NCBI GenBank assembly: GCA_046328525.1 | Contig: JAXLWK010000007.1 | Span: forward strand, 336,670-400,669 | Direction: 5' to 3' | Source of the DNA: JBDHWG01 sp046328525 | GTDB lineage: Bacteria; Chloroflexota; Anaerolineae; Epilineales; JAHCIE01 | DNA length: 64,000 bases | Part shown: positions 17,545-26,031 of the stretch, piece by piece | How the letters are laid out: each line of letters opens with the position of its first letter | Numbering within the stretch: the first letter of the stretch is position 1 | The notes under the pieces: generated by a model | The model's database searches: none | What the model was told of the DNA's origin: nothing | Seen by the model: the letters and a program-made list of their open reading frames with translations, nothing else | Translations under genes and position numbers: made by a program

Positions 17545-17573
17545 AGCCAGGCGAATGTGCCTGGCTTGTGTCT
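17545..17573 (+). terminator. Intrinsic terminator after the carbonic-anhydrase gene
   Basis: AGCCAGGC (17545-17552) pairs with GCCTGGCT (17559-17566) over a 6-base loop, followed by TGTGTCTGTTCT. It is located 18 bases after the stop codon. Confidence 0.55.
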
Positions 17574-17615
17574 GTTCTATGGGAAGCGTTGAAGGCGGCG
17601 CCTGGCCTGGCGGGG

Positions 17616-17738
17616 TTAGCGGCCGTAGAAGAGGGGCAGGATCATTGCGACGATCATGCTGATCACGACAAGGATGCCGATCACGAACATGATGGTTTCG
17701 CTCCGCGAGCGCTTGCGAGGCTGGCTGTTACGCGCCAT
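17616..17738 (-). CDS. Small single-helix membrane protein (40 residues)
   Basis: Reads MARNSQPRKRSRSETIMFVI followed by GILVVISMIVAMILPLFYGR: a basic, arginine-rich cytoplasmic head and one membrane helix. GGAGGAAGACCC sits before the ATG, and a good promoter (TTGCCG, 17 bases, TATACT) lies 38 bases further up. Both signals argue that this very short gene is real. No family recognised. It is transcribed away from the second Liv operon. Confidence 0.72.
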   Translation of the reverse strand: MARNSQPRKRSRSETIMFVIGILVVISMIVAMILPLFYGR

Positions 17739-17775
17739 GGGTCTTCCTCCTCAAACCGAGTTGTATCGTCGGGAA

Positions 17776-17804
17776 AGTATATCATAGCTTCGAGCGTGCG
17801 GCAA
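17776..17804 (-). promoter_or_regulatory. Promoter of the 40-residue membrane protein
   Basis: Minus-strand -35 TTGCCG (17804-17799), 17-base spacer, -10 TATACT (17781-17776). Confidence 0.55.
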
Positions 17805-17841
17805 AGTCCGGCAAGGCGGTCCTTATCCCCTTTTTGAGATT

Positions 17842-17968
17842 TTGCGCGCCGTGTCAGATGGTGTACAATGCTGTGCGGCGCGAGACGAACAGCATAGCGG
17901 GGCGCGTGCTCCTGGATGAGCGCGCAGGGTGTGAAGATTCTCTTAACACCCTGCGCGCGTTTCATTTT
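17842..17968 (+). ncRNA. Candidate small RNA with own promoter and terminator
   Basis: TTGCGC (17842-17847), 16 bases, TACAAT (17864-17869) would start a transcript near 17876. It would end at a strong hairpin of 13 perfect pairs (GCGCGCAGGGTGT 17920-17932 with 17946-17958), followed by GTTTCATTTT. No open frame fits in the roughly 90 bases. It could be an independent small RNA or the remains of a leader. No known riboswitch was recognised. Confidence 0.4.
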
Positions 17969-17994
17969 GGTGGCAATTGTGGCGGGGTTTCGCC

Positions 17995-18023
17995 TTGACA
18001 AATCAAAGTGACTCTACTACAAT
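17995..18023 (+). promoter_or_regulatory. Promoter of the second Liv operon
   Basis: Perfect TTGACA (17995-18000), 17-base spacer, TACAAT (18018-18023), 76 bases before the binding-protein ATG. This is the strongest consensus promoter in the window. Confidence 0.75.
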
Positions 18024-18098
18024 GACGCGCCAACCCGCGCCAACAGCGGACTAACAGGTCCAACAATACCACGTGACACTTGAAGGAGAAGAAGCCCA

Positions 18099-19481
18099 AT
18101 GAAACGGATGCAGTTCCTCGTTGTGCTGGCGGTGATCGCCGTCCTGGCTATAGCCATCTCGGCGTGCGCCGGGGGTGCGCCCAGCGGCGCCGCCGTTCAG
18201 CAAGCCGCGCCCACGGTAGCCGCTGCGGCGCAGAAGGCCGCTGAAGCCGCGCCCACCGTCGCCGCCGCCGTCAAGGCCGCCGCGCCCACCGCCGCCGCGG
18301 CCGCGGGCGCCGCTGCTGCGCCGGCTGCCGGCGCGACCACCGTCAAGATCGTGTCGAGCCTCCCCATGACCGGCAGCTCGCTCGGTCAGACCCAGACGGT
18401 CGTCAACGCGGCCAAGCAGGCTTTCGAAGAAGCCGCTTACGCCGCCTGCGACGGCAAGGTTAAGATCGTCTACGAGCCGTGGGACGACGCCACCGCCGCC
18501 GCCGGCAAGTGGACGCCCGAGGCCGAGACCGAGAACGCCAACAAGGCCGCCGCCGACAAGAGCATCATCGCCTACATCGGCACGTTCAACTCGGGCGCGG
18601 CCAAGCTCTCGATCCCGATCCTGAACCAGGCCGGCCCCCTCGTCATGGTCTCCCCGGCGAACACCTACCCCGGTCTGACCAAGACCGCCGGCGCCGCCCA
18701 GGGCGAGCCTGACGTGTACTACCCGACCAAGACCCGCAACTACACCCGCGTCGTGCCGGCCGACGACCTCCAGGGCGCGGCGGGCGCGAACTGGGCCAAG
18801 CAGCTTGGCGCCAAGAACGTCTACATCCTCGACGACCAGGAGCTGTACGGCAAGGGTCTCGCCGACGTGTTCGAGGCCAGCGCCAAGAAGCTGGGCCTGA
18901 ACGTTCTCGGCCACGAGGGCATTGACGGCAAGGCGTCGGACTACAAGGCCCTCGCCAACAAGATCAAGGGCGCCAACCCCGACCTGATCTACTACGGCGG
19001 CATCACCCAGAACAACGCCGGCCAGCTCGTCAAGGACATCCGCAGCGTCGGCATGACCCCGGACAAGGTCAAGATCATGGGTCCCGACGGCATCTACGAG
19101 CAGGCGTACATCGACGCCGCCGGCAAGGACGCAGCTGAGGGCACGTACGTGACCTTCGGTGGCGTTCCGGCTGAGAAGTTGACCGGCAAGGCCAAGGACT
19201 GGTACGACGCCTACAAGAAGAAGTACAACGCCGAGCCTGAAGTGTACGCGGTGTACGGCTACGAGGCGGCCAAGGTCCTCCTGAACGCGCTCAACAAGAT
19301 CTGCGCGAACCCAACCGACCGCAAGGCGATGCGCGACGCCGTGTTCGCCACCAAGGACTACGAGGGCGTGCTTGGCAAGTGGAGCTTCGACCAGAATGGT
19401 GACACCACCCTCACCACGATGTCGGGCGGCCAGGTCAAGAACGGCAAGTTCGAGTTCGTCTCGACGCTCGCGGCTCAGTAA
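18099..19481 (+). CDS. livJ: Liv-type ABC transporter substrate-binding lipoprotein (second operon)
   Basis: 460 residues: signal peptide with lipobox AISAC (Cys23), then a long Ala/Val/Thr/Pro linker (about residues 27-85), then a leucine-binding-protein domain from TTVKIVSSLPMTGSSLG. It contains NYTRVVPADDLQGAAGANWA and VYILDDQELYGKGLADVFE, typical of the fold. AAGGAG lies 11 bases before the ATG. First gene of a strongly promoted operon with livH, livM, livG and livF. It is distant in sequence from the 7.5 kb binding protein, suggesting a different ligand. Confidence 0.94.
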   Translation: MKRMQFLVVLAVIAVLAIAISACAGGAPSGAAVQQAAPTVAAAAQKAAEAAPTVAAAVKAAAPTAAAAAGAAAAPAAGATTVKIVSSLPMTGSSLGQTQTVVNAAKQAFEEAAYAACDGKVKIVYEPWDDATAAAGKWTPEAETENANKAAADKSIIAYIGTFNSGAAKLSIPILNQAGPLVMVSPANTYPGLTKTAGAAQGEPDVYYPTKTRNYTRVVPADDLQGAAGANWAKQLGAKNVYILDDQELYGKGLADVFEASAKKLGLNVLGHEGIDGKASDYKALANKIKGANPDLIYYGGITQNNAGQLVKDIRSVGMTPDKVKIMGPDGIYEQAYIDAAGKDAAEGTYVTFGGVPAEKLTGKAKDWYDAYKKKYNAEPEVYAVYGYEAAKVLLNALNKICANPTDRKAMRDAVFATKDYEGVLGKWSFDQNGDTTLTTMSGGQVKNGKFEFVSTLAAQ

Positions 19482-19567
19482 GATGAACCATTGGGCGGAT
19501 GTGGGCCTGTTCCCGCATCCGCCCTCTTTGTTCCTGTCGGACCCCACCGTGCCTATCAGGAGACCCT

Positions 19568-20671
19568 ATGGCTACAGCAGCCGTCAAGCCGCGACGCGGG
19601 CAGCCCGTCTCATGGGGACGCATCGTCCTCGCGGCTATCGTTCTGTACGCGATCTTTCTGTTCGGCCCCATCGCCGGTCTTGACATCCCCCGCATTGGAC
19701 GCGACATCGCTGCCAACCCCACCCTGCTGGTGCAGCAGCTTATCGTCGGCATCACCAACGGCGCGATCATCGCCATCGTCGCCCTCGGCTACACCCTGGT
19801 CTACGGCATCATCGAGCTAATCAACTTCGCCAACGCCGACGTGTTCATGCTCGGCGGGTTCATGGCGCTCTCGATCATCGGCAACATGGGTGTGGGGGCC
19901 GACAGCGGCGCGGGGCTGAAAGTTGCCGGCCTTCTGCTGGCCTTCATCGGCGCGGGGCTGCTGGGGGCGCTCCTGAACGTCACCATCGAGCGCTTCGCCT
20001 ACAAGCCGTTACGCAACGCGCCGCGCCTGGCTCCGCTCATCTCGGCCATCGGCGTATCCTTCATGCTTCAGAACATCGGCCTCATTTGGGGCGGCCTGCG
20101 CCCGATTTTCCCCATCATGGGCCTGAACGCCGCCTCCCCCAAGAGCATGCCTGAAATCCTGCCGCGTATCCCGCTCCTCCCGGCGGCCAGCGGCATCGAA
20201 TTCGGCACCAAAGACCTTATCGTTGTCGTCACCGCGCTCACTCTCTGGGTGGCCCTGCGGCTGTTCATCCAATACACGACGCTCGGCAAGGCCATGCGCG
20301 CGACCGCCCAGAACCGCGACGCCTCCAAAATCGTCGGCATCCACGTGGACCGCGTCATCGCCGTCACCTTCCTCATCGGCGGCTTGCTGGCCGGCGCGGC
20401 CGGCGCCCTCGTCGGTCTGTACAACAACACCATCGTGTTTACGATGGGCTTCACGTTCGGCCTGCGTTCCTTCACCGCCGCCGTCCTCGGCGGCATCGGC
20501 AACGTCACCGGCGCGGCCCTGGGTGGGGTCCTGATCGGCGTCGTGGCGGCGTTCAGCGACCAGTACCTGTCCTCGCGCTGGACGAACGCCTGGATCTTCA
20601 CCATCCTCATCATCATCCTCATCTTTCGTCCCCTTGGCCTGCTCGGCGAAGCTGCAGGCGAGAAGGCGTAA
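19568..20671 (+). CDS. livH: Liv-type ABC permease, LivH family (second operon)
   Basis: 367 residues, longer than the usual 290-300 because of an N-terminal extension with one extra hydrophobic helix (IVLAAIVLYAIFLFGPIAGL). The canonical part begins LLVQQLIVGITNGAIIAIVA, with LVYGIIELINFANADVFMLG and the loop AMRATAQNRDASKIVGI. The ATG at 19568 follows CAGGAGACCCT. The frame is open further upstream, but that would cover the intergenic region. Confidence 0.92.
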   Translation: MATAAVKPRRGQPVSWGRIVLAAIVLYAIFLFGPIAGLDIPRIGRDIAANPTLLVQQLIVGITNGAIIAIVALGYTLVYGIIELINFANADVFMLGGFMALSIIGNMGVGADSGAGLKVAGLLLAFIGAGLLGALLNVTIERFAYKPLRNAPRLAPLISAIGVSFMLQNIGLIWGGLRPIFPIMGLNAASPKSMPEILPRIPLLPAASGIEFGTKDLIVVVTALTLWVALRLFIQYTTLGKAMRATAQNRDASKIVGIHVDRVIAVTFLIGGLLAGAAGALVGLYNNTIVFTMGFTFGLRSFTAAVLGGIGNVTGAALGGVLIGVVAAFSDQYLSSRWTNAWIFTILIIILIFRPLGLLGEAAGEKA

Positions 20672-20695
20672 TGCGCACCGCATTCCGGAGGACGT

Positions 20696-22366
20696 ATGTC
20701 TAATCCGATCAAGGCCGGGCTTGCCATCGGCATCGCGGGCGGTTTGGTTATCGCCTTCTTCGGCGGCCTGTCCGGTATTCTGGTGGCCCTCATCGGTGGG
20801 GCGGCCGTTGGCCTGATCCTCAGCAGTTGGGAGCATTTCACCAAAGCCGACCTCGCCATCCGCCAGAGCGCGATCGCTGGCGTTCTCGCCGGTGCGCTCA
20901 TGGTCGTCGGCCAGATCATCTACCAGTTCGTCATCGTTCCGCTGTCCGGCAAAACCGGCGTCGAGCTGGACATGTATACCTGGCTTGTCGCGCTCCTCAC
21001 CTTCGTGATCTGCGTGGTGCTCGCCATCTTCATCGGCTACACCTCCACGCTCGAGCTTGGGCGGCGGCGCATTGCCCTGTTCGGCCTGCTGATCATCTTC
21101 CTGCTGATCTACCCGTTTCTTGACAGCGGCATGAGCGTGCTGTACAAGGCGCACCCCGCCGACAACCCGTTCATCGGCCAGCCGCTCCTGAACCAGGGCC
21201 TGAACCTCAACTGGCTCGGCACGATGATCACCATCCTGACCTTCGTCGTGCTGGCGCTAGGCCTGAACATCGTCGTCGGCTACGCCGGCCTGCTCGACCT
21301 GGGCTACGCCGCGTTCTTCGCCATCGGAGCCTACACGACCGGCCTGCTCTACTCGCCGTACATCTCGTCCCAGGTCGGCGCCGACTGGCCCTGGCTCCAG
21401 TTCGTGTGGACCTTCTGGCTTGTCATCTGGATCGCGGCGGCGGTGGCGGCCATCTTCGGCCTCATCCTCGGCTCGCCGACCATTCCGCTGCGCGGCGACT
21501 ACCTGGCGATCGTGACGTTGGGGTTCGGCGAGATCGTGCCGATCGTCTTCCGCAACCTCACCGCCGTCACGCTGACACTGCCCTTCACGAGCATCTGCAT
21601 CGTGGGCTGCATCAAGCCGCTGAACTTTACCGGCGGCGAATCCGGCGTCAACCCCATCGGCCGTCCCTGGCTGCCACTCATCAACTACTTCCAGACGGGC
21701 GACTACCTGCCGTGGTACTTCCTGATCCTGGCGATCATCGCCCTGACCGTCTTCCTCATCAATCGCCTGTACCAGTCGCGCCTCGGCCGCGCGTGGACCG
21801 CGCTGCGTGAGGACGAGTTGGCGGCGGCGTCCATGGGCATCAACACGACCAACACCAAGCTGATGGCCTTCGCCATGGGCGCGACGTTTAGCGGCTTCGC
21901 CGGCGCGTTCTACGGCAGCTACATCGGCGCGATCTTCCCCAGCGTCTTCGACTTCACCGTCTCGGTCATCATTCTCGTGATGGTGATCTTCGGCGGCCTG
22001 GGCAACATGGTCGGCGTGATCGTCGGCGGCATGATCATCATGATGGCCGACCGCCTGCTCCTGCCCCAAATCGCCGGCACGTTGAAGGCCATCATCAACA
22101 CCACCATCGTGCCGACCATCCAGGACCCGCAGATGAAGGAATTCGTCAGCACCTCGGTGGACCCCCTCCAGTGGCGTCAGCTTCTCTTCGGCCTCACCCT
22201 GGTCGTCATGATGCTCGTGCGCCCCGAGGGTCTCATCCCCAGCGCCCGCCGCCGCGCCGAGCTTCACTCCGAAGCCGGCAGCACACCCCTTAGCATCCAG
22301 GAGGCCGACGCGGAATCGCAGCTGATGTCGGTCGATTCCGATCCGCTGGACGCGCCGTCGCAATAG
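20696..22366 (+). CDS. livM: Liv-type ABC permease, LivM family, long form (second operon)
   Basis: 556 residues, about 200 more than a standard LivM. The first 150 or so residues add several hydrophobic helices, including a Gly-rich pair (AGLAIGIAGGLVIAFFGGLS). The conserved core starts near GLNIVVGYAGLLDLGYAAFF. An insert carrying CIVGCIKPLNFTGGESGVNP lies before the loop ALREDELAAASMGINTTNTK. GGAGG lies six bases before the ATG. The extra N-terminal region is seen in some other long LivM proteins; its role is unknown. Confidence 0.92.
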   Translation: MSNPIKAGLAIGIAGGLVIAFFGGLSGILVALIGGAAVGLILSSWEHFTKADLAIRQSAIAGVLAGALMVVGQIIYQFVIVPLSGKTGVELDMYTWLVALLTFVICVVLAIFIGYTSTLELGRRRIALFGLLIIFLLIYPFLDSGMSVLYKAHPADNPFIGQPLLNQGLNLNWLGTMITILTFVVLALGLNIVVGYAGLLDLGYAAFFAIGAYTTGLLYSPYISSQVGADWPWLQFVWTFWLVIWIAAAVAAIFGLILGSPTIPLRGDYLAIVTLGFGEIVPIVFRNLTAVTLTLPFTSICIVGCIKPLNFTGGESGVNPIGRPWLPLINYFQTGDYLPWYFLILAIIALTVFLINRLYQSRLGRAWTALREDELAAASMGINTTNTKLMAFAMGATFSGFAGAFYGSYIGAIFPSVFDFTVSVIILVMVIFGGLGNMVGVIVGGMIIMMADRLLLPQIAGTLKAIINTTIVPTIQDPQMKEFVSTSVDPLQWRQLLFGLTLVVMMLVRPEGLIPSARRRAELHSEAGSTPLSIQEADAESQLMSVDSDPLDAPSQ

Positions 22367-22377
22367 GGAGATAGACT

Positions 22378-23238
22378 ATGAGTGCTCAACCATCGGTTGA
22401 TATGGCGGCGCCCTCTCTGAGCAACGAGCTGGTGCTCGAGGCGAAAGGTGTCACGAAGCGGTTCGGCGGCCTCGTGGCAGTCAACGCCGTGGATTTCACC
22501 GTCCCCCGCGGCGCCATCGTCAGCGTCATCGGCCCCAACGGCGCCGGCAAGACGACCTTCTTCAACATGATTACCGGCATCTACGAGCCGACCGAAGGCG
22601 ACATTATCTTCAACAGCGCCTCCATCGCCGGGCTGCGACCCAACGAGGTCACTGCCGTCGGCATCGGGCGCACGTTCCAGAACATCCGCCTCTTCGCCAA
22701 TATGACGGCCGTGGAGAATGTCCTCGTCGGGATGCACAGCCGGCTGCGCGGCGGCCTGATCCGCACGATCTTCCGGCCGCCATCCATACGCCACGAAGAA
22801 GCGGAAGCGCGGGAGAAGGCCCTGGGCCTCCTCGACTACGTCGGCCTCGGCCGCGATGTCGCCGACGAAACCTCCCGCAACCTGCCCTACGGTCTCCAGC
22901 GCCGTCTTGAGATCGCGCGCGCGCTCGCCACCGAGCCGAAGCTGCTCCTGCTCGACGAGCCGACGGCCGGCATGAACCCGCAGGAGACCGCCGACCTCAC
23001 GGCGTTCATCCGCAAGATGCGCAGCGAGCGCGGCCTGACCATCCTGCTCATTGAGCACGACATGAAAGTGGTCATGGGCATCTCAGAGCGCGTCAGCGTG
23101 CTCGACCACGGAACCAAGATCGCCGAGGGGACCCCCACCGAGGTGCAGCGCAACCAATCCGTCATCGAGGCCTACCTGGGCAAGGGCGGCGCGGAAGAGG
23201 ACCTGGAGCGCATGAAACAAGAGATGCGGAGGAAGTGA
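22378..23238 (+). CDS. livG: Liv-type ABC transporter ATPase, LivG family (second operon)
   Basis: 286 residues. Walker A GPNGAGKTTF, the Q-loop region GIGRTFQNIRLFANMTAVEN, signature LPYGLQRRLEIARAL, Walker B LLLLDEPTAGMNPQE and switch LIEHDMKVVMGI are all present. The tail (LGKGGAEEDLERMKQEMRRK) is longer than usual and charged. It is spaced 11 bases from livM and 9 bases from livF, consistent with one transcript. Confidence 0.95.
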   Translation: MSAQPSVDMAAPSLSNELVLEAKGVTKRFGGLVAVNAVDFTVPRGAIVSVIGPNGAGKTTFFNMITGIYEPTEGDIIFNSASIAGLRPNEVTAVGIGRTFQNIRLFANMTAVENVLVGMHSRLRGGLIRTIFRPPSIRHEEAEAREKALGLLDYVGLGRDVADETSRNLPYGLQRRLEIARALATEPKLLLLDEPTAGMNPQETADLTAFIRKMRSERGLTILLIEHDMKVVMGISERVSVLDHGTKIAEGTPTEVQRNQSVIEAYLGKGGAEEDLERMKQEMRRK

Positions 23239-23247
23239 GACACAGCC

Positions 23248-23964
23248 ATGGCCGCAATGTTGGAGCTTAAGAACGTCCAGACCTACTACGGCAACATCCA
23301 GGCCCTCAAAGGCATCTCGTTCAGCGTCAACCCGGGCGAGATCGTGTGCCTCATCGGCTCGAACGGCGCGGGCAAGACCACCACCTTGCGCACCATCCAG
23401 GGCCTCATCCGCCCCCGCGCCGGCACGATCACCTTCGAGGGCAAGGACCTGGTCAGCATGTCGAGCGATCAGATCGTGCTCAACGGCGTCTCCCAGTCGC
23501 CCGAGGGTCGCCTCGTGTTCTCCCGCATGACGGTCAAGGAAAACCTGGAGATGGGGGCCTACTCGCGCAAGGACCGCGCCAATATCAAGCAGGACGTTGA
23601 CCGCGTGTTCGGACTGTGGCCCCGCCTCCAGGAGCGCGCGTCCCAGAAAGCCGGCACCCTCAGCGGCGGTGAACAGCAAATGCTGGCGATGGGCCGCGCC
23701 CTGATGGCCCGCCCGCGCCTCCTCCTCCTCGACGAGCCGAGCATGGGCCTCGCGCCGATGCTCGTCGAGCAGATTTTCCGCACCATCATTGACATCAACG
23801 GCCAGGGTACGACGGTGCTCCTGGTCGAGCAGAACGCCGCGATGGCCCTTTCGATTGCCGACCGCGGCTACGTCATCCAGACCGGCCGCATTCTCCTGGA
23901 GGACAGCGGCCAGAACCTTCTCCGCAGCGAGATGGTGCGCAAAGCCTACCTGGGCGAGGAGTAA
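23248..23964 (+). CDS. livF: Liv-type ABC transporter ATPase, LivF family (second operon)
   Basis: 238 residues, normal family length. Walker A GSNGAGKTTT, signature LSGGEQQMLAMGRAL, Walker B LLLLDEPSMGLAP and switch LLVEQNAAMAL are visible. Start either ATG 23248 or the second ATG at 23257. The TAA stop is immediately followed, in the same frame, by the coding region of the EamA exporter. Confidence 0.95.
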   Translation: MAAMLELKNVQTYYGNIQALKGISFSVNPGEIVCLIGSNGAGKTTTLRTIQGLIRPRAGTITFEGKDLVSMSSDQIVLNGVSQSPEGRLVFSRMTVKENLEMGAYSRKDRANIKQDVDRVFGLWPRLQERASQKAGTLSGGEQQMLAMGRALMARPRLLLLDEPSMGLAPMLVEQIFRTIIDINGQGTTVLLVEQNAAMALSIADRGYVIQTGRILLEDSGQNLLRSEMVRKAYLGEE

Positions 23965-23970
23965 GCCTCT

Positions 23971-24924
23971 ATCTCCCAGCGCTCGCCGATCGCGACTGAC
24001 CCCCGCGGCCTCCTCCTGGTAGCCGCGGGGGCCATCTTGTGGGGAACCATCGGCCTGTTCTTCAAGGCGGGCCTGGCCTATGGCCTGACGCCGTTGGGCC
24101 TGGCGTTCATGCGCTCCGCGCTGACATTCGGCCTGCTGGCCCTCGGCCTGGCCCTCTGGCGGCCGACCCTGTTGCGCATCCGCCCGCGCGACCTACCGTA
24201 CTTCGCCCTGTTCGGCGGGGTCTCCGTCGCCCTGTTCTACTGGGTGTACATCGTCGCCGTGGACCTGACGACGGTCGCTACCGCCGCCGTCCTGCTGTAC
24301 ACGGCGCCGGCGTGGGTCACGCTCCTGGCGTGGCGGCTGTACGGCGAGCCGCTTCACCGCCGCCAGCTCCTGGCCCTGGGCCTGGCGTTCCTGGGCTGCG
24401 TCCTCGTCGCCCGCGCCTACGATCCCGCCCAGCTGCGCGTCAACTGGGTCGGGCTGCTGGCCGGGCTGGGCGCGGGTTTCACCTACGCCATGTACTCGGT
24501 GCTGGGCGTGCCCGTTCTGCGGCGCTACCCGCCCACGACCGTCGTGGTGTGGGCGGTCCTGTTCGGGGCGCTCCTGCTCGCGCCCTTCGTGATGCTCGGC
24601 GGCCTGGCGCAGCTCGCGCCGGTAGCCGCGCCCTCCGCCCTGTGGCTGTGGCTTCTCGGCCTGGCGGCCATCCCGACGGTGGGGGCGTTGCTGCTGTACA
24701 CATCCGGCCTGAAGCGCGTGCCGGCCGGCGTCGCCAGCGTGACCGCGACCCTGGAGCCGGTCGTGGCGACCCTGCTGGCGGTGCTTGTCCTCAAGGAGAG
24801 CTTCGCGCCGTGGCAGATGGTCGGCGGCGCGCTCATCCTGGGCGGCATCCTGCTCCTGGCCTGGCAGCCCAGACGCCAACGGCGAACGCAAAGGCGCAAA
24901 GGCGCAACGCCGCCAACAGACTGA
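23971..24924 (+). CDS. EamA/DMT-family transporter with unusual start
   Basis: Inner-membrane drug/metabolite-type exporter with ten predicted helices as two EamA repeats (first GAILWGTIGLFFKAG, second AGLGAGFTYAMYSVLGVPV). The normal family N-terminus (PRGLLLVAAGAILWG) is encoded upstream of the only canonical start (TTG 24037), and the frame continues without a break to the livF TAA. No ATG, GTG or TTG is available there. ATC at 23971, nine bases after GAGGAG, is the best-placed candidate, so this start is provisional. The C-terminal QRRTQRRKGATPPTD is read from a dispersed repeat. Confidence 0.75.
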   Translation: MSQRSPIATDPRGLLLVAAGAILWGTIGLFFKAGLAYGLTPLGLAFMRSALTFGLLALGLALWRPTLLRIRPRDLPYFALFGGVSVALFYWVYIVAVDLTTVATAAVLLYTAPAWVTLLAWRLYGEPLHRRQLLALGLAFLGCVLVARAYDPAQLRVNWVGLLAGLGAGFTYAMYSVLGVPVLRRYPPTTVVVWAVLFGALLLAPFVMLGGLAQLAPVAAPSALWLWLLGLAAIPTVGALLLYTSGLKRVPAGVASVTATLEPVVATLLAVLVLKESFAPWQMVGGALILGGILLLAWQPRRQRRTQRRKGATPPTD

Positions 24925-25052
24925 AGACTTATGTCTCTTTGCGTCCTTGCGCCGTTGCGTCCTGGCGTTGTAATTCTGTTCTCGCGAAACGCACGCGCCA
25001 GGTGGCTCGCTTTCGCGCCTTTCGCGCCCTTCTCGTGCTTTTCGTGGTCCGC
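24881..25052. repeat. Inverted 'gcaaaggcgcaaag' dispersed repeat plus 'tttcgcgcctttcgc' piece
   Basis: Left arm 'aacgcaaaggcgcaaaggcg' (from 24884), right arm 'ctttgcgtccttgcgccgtt' (from 24936): an imperfect palindrome over the end of the EamA gene. A 'ctttcgcgcctttcgcgccc' tract with 'ttttcgtggtcc' follows at about 25010-25050. This fills the gap before the aldolase gene. Confidence 0.65.
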
Positions 25053-25093
25053 GCTTTCCCCAATCGTGTACATCCGATCAAAGGAGAATAGGC

Positions 25094-25870
25094 ATGTCGA
25101 TACGCCCCAACCCCATCCGCGCCGCCTGGGACGCCGGCCGGCCCGTCCTCGGCACGTTCGCCTGGAGCGCCTCGCCCCGCTGCGTCGAGATCATCGGCCA
25201 CGCCGGCTTCGACTACGTCATGTTCGACGCCGAGCACAGCCCTATCGAGGCCGACCGCCTGGAAGACCTCATCCGCGCGTCCGAGGCCGTCGGCCTCCCG
25301 CCCCTCGTCCGCATCCCCTACCTGCACCCGAGCTTCATCACGCGGACACTGGACTCCGGCGCGGCCGGCATCATCGTGCCCCAGGTCAACTCCCTGGCCG
25401 ACGCGCAGATCGCCGTCGCCGGCGCAAAGTACCACCCGCTCGGCCGGCGGGGCATGGCCGTCGCGCGGCCGGCCGGCTTCGGCCTGCTCGCCGGCGGCGA
25501 CGACTATCGCGCGGCCGCCAACCGCGAGACACTCCTGATCGTCCAGGTGGAGACGCGGGACGCCGTGGAGCACCTGCCGTCCATCCTAGCGCTGCCCGGC
25601 ATTGACGGCATTCTCATTGGGCCGAACGACCTCTCGCAGAGCCTCGGCTACCCCGGCCAGCTCGATCTGCCGCTCGTGCAGGGGGTGATTCACAGCGTGG
25701 TGGAGCAGTGCGTGGCGGCGAACGTGCCGGTGGGGATGTTCTCAGGCAGCGTTGCGACCCTGCGCCACTGGCGCGACCACGGCTGCCGCCTGCTGCTGCT
25801 CGGCACAGACCTGGGGCTGCTGGCCGCCGGCGCCCAGGCCGCCCTCGCCGTCTGGCACGACGGCAATTGA
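25094..25870 (+). CDS. HpcH/HpaI aldolase family protein
   Basis: 258-residue class II pyruvate-dependent aldolase fold; members split or form 2-keto-3-deoxy acids (HpaI, GarL). Visible motifs are MFDAEHSPIEADRLEDLIRA near the start, the metal-ligand Glu in LIVQVETRDAVEH, and the second ligand Asp in ILIGPNDLSQSLGYPG. AAAGGAG precedes the ATG by eight bases. The exact substrate is unclear. Position after a Liv operon may reflect a pathway for an imported acid, but a repeat-filled gap separates them. Confidence 0.88.
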   Translation: MSIRPNPIRAAWDAGRPVLGTFAWSASPRCVEIIGHAGFDYVMFDAEHSPIEADRLEDLIRASEAVGLPPLVRIPYLHPSFITRTLDSGAAGIIVPQVNSLADAQIAVAGAKYHPLGRRGMAVARPAGFGLLAGGDDYRAAANRETLLIVQVETRDAVEHLPSILALPGIDGILIGPNDLSQSLGYPGQLDLPLVQGVIHSVVEQCVAANVPVGMFSGSVATLRHWRDHGCRLLLLGTDLGLLAAGAQAALAVWHDGN

Positions 25871-25966
25871 TGGAAAACAGAGGGCATCTGAGCCTGTAGC
25901 GCCGACTGAAGTCGGCGCTACCGTTCCACGCTGTTGTGTGCAGCTACCGTCACCCTGGACGGCGAC

Positions 25967-26030
25967 GCTGTCTTTCGTGCCTTTCGCGGTCCGCGACCTT
26001 TGCGTCTCTGCGCCTTTGCGTTTCAATTGT
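25967..26030. repeat. 'tttgcgtctctgcgcctttg' dispersed repeat
   Basis: Sequence 'ctttcgtgcctttcgcggtc' then 'ctttgcgtctctgcgccttt' occupies the gap between the convergent aldolase and the sulfate-type ABC operon. Same families as the 1.6, 17.5, 24.9 and 55.6 kb copies. Confidence 0.6.
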
Positions 26031-26031
26031 C

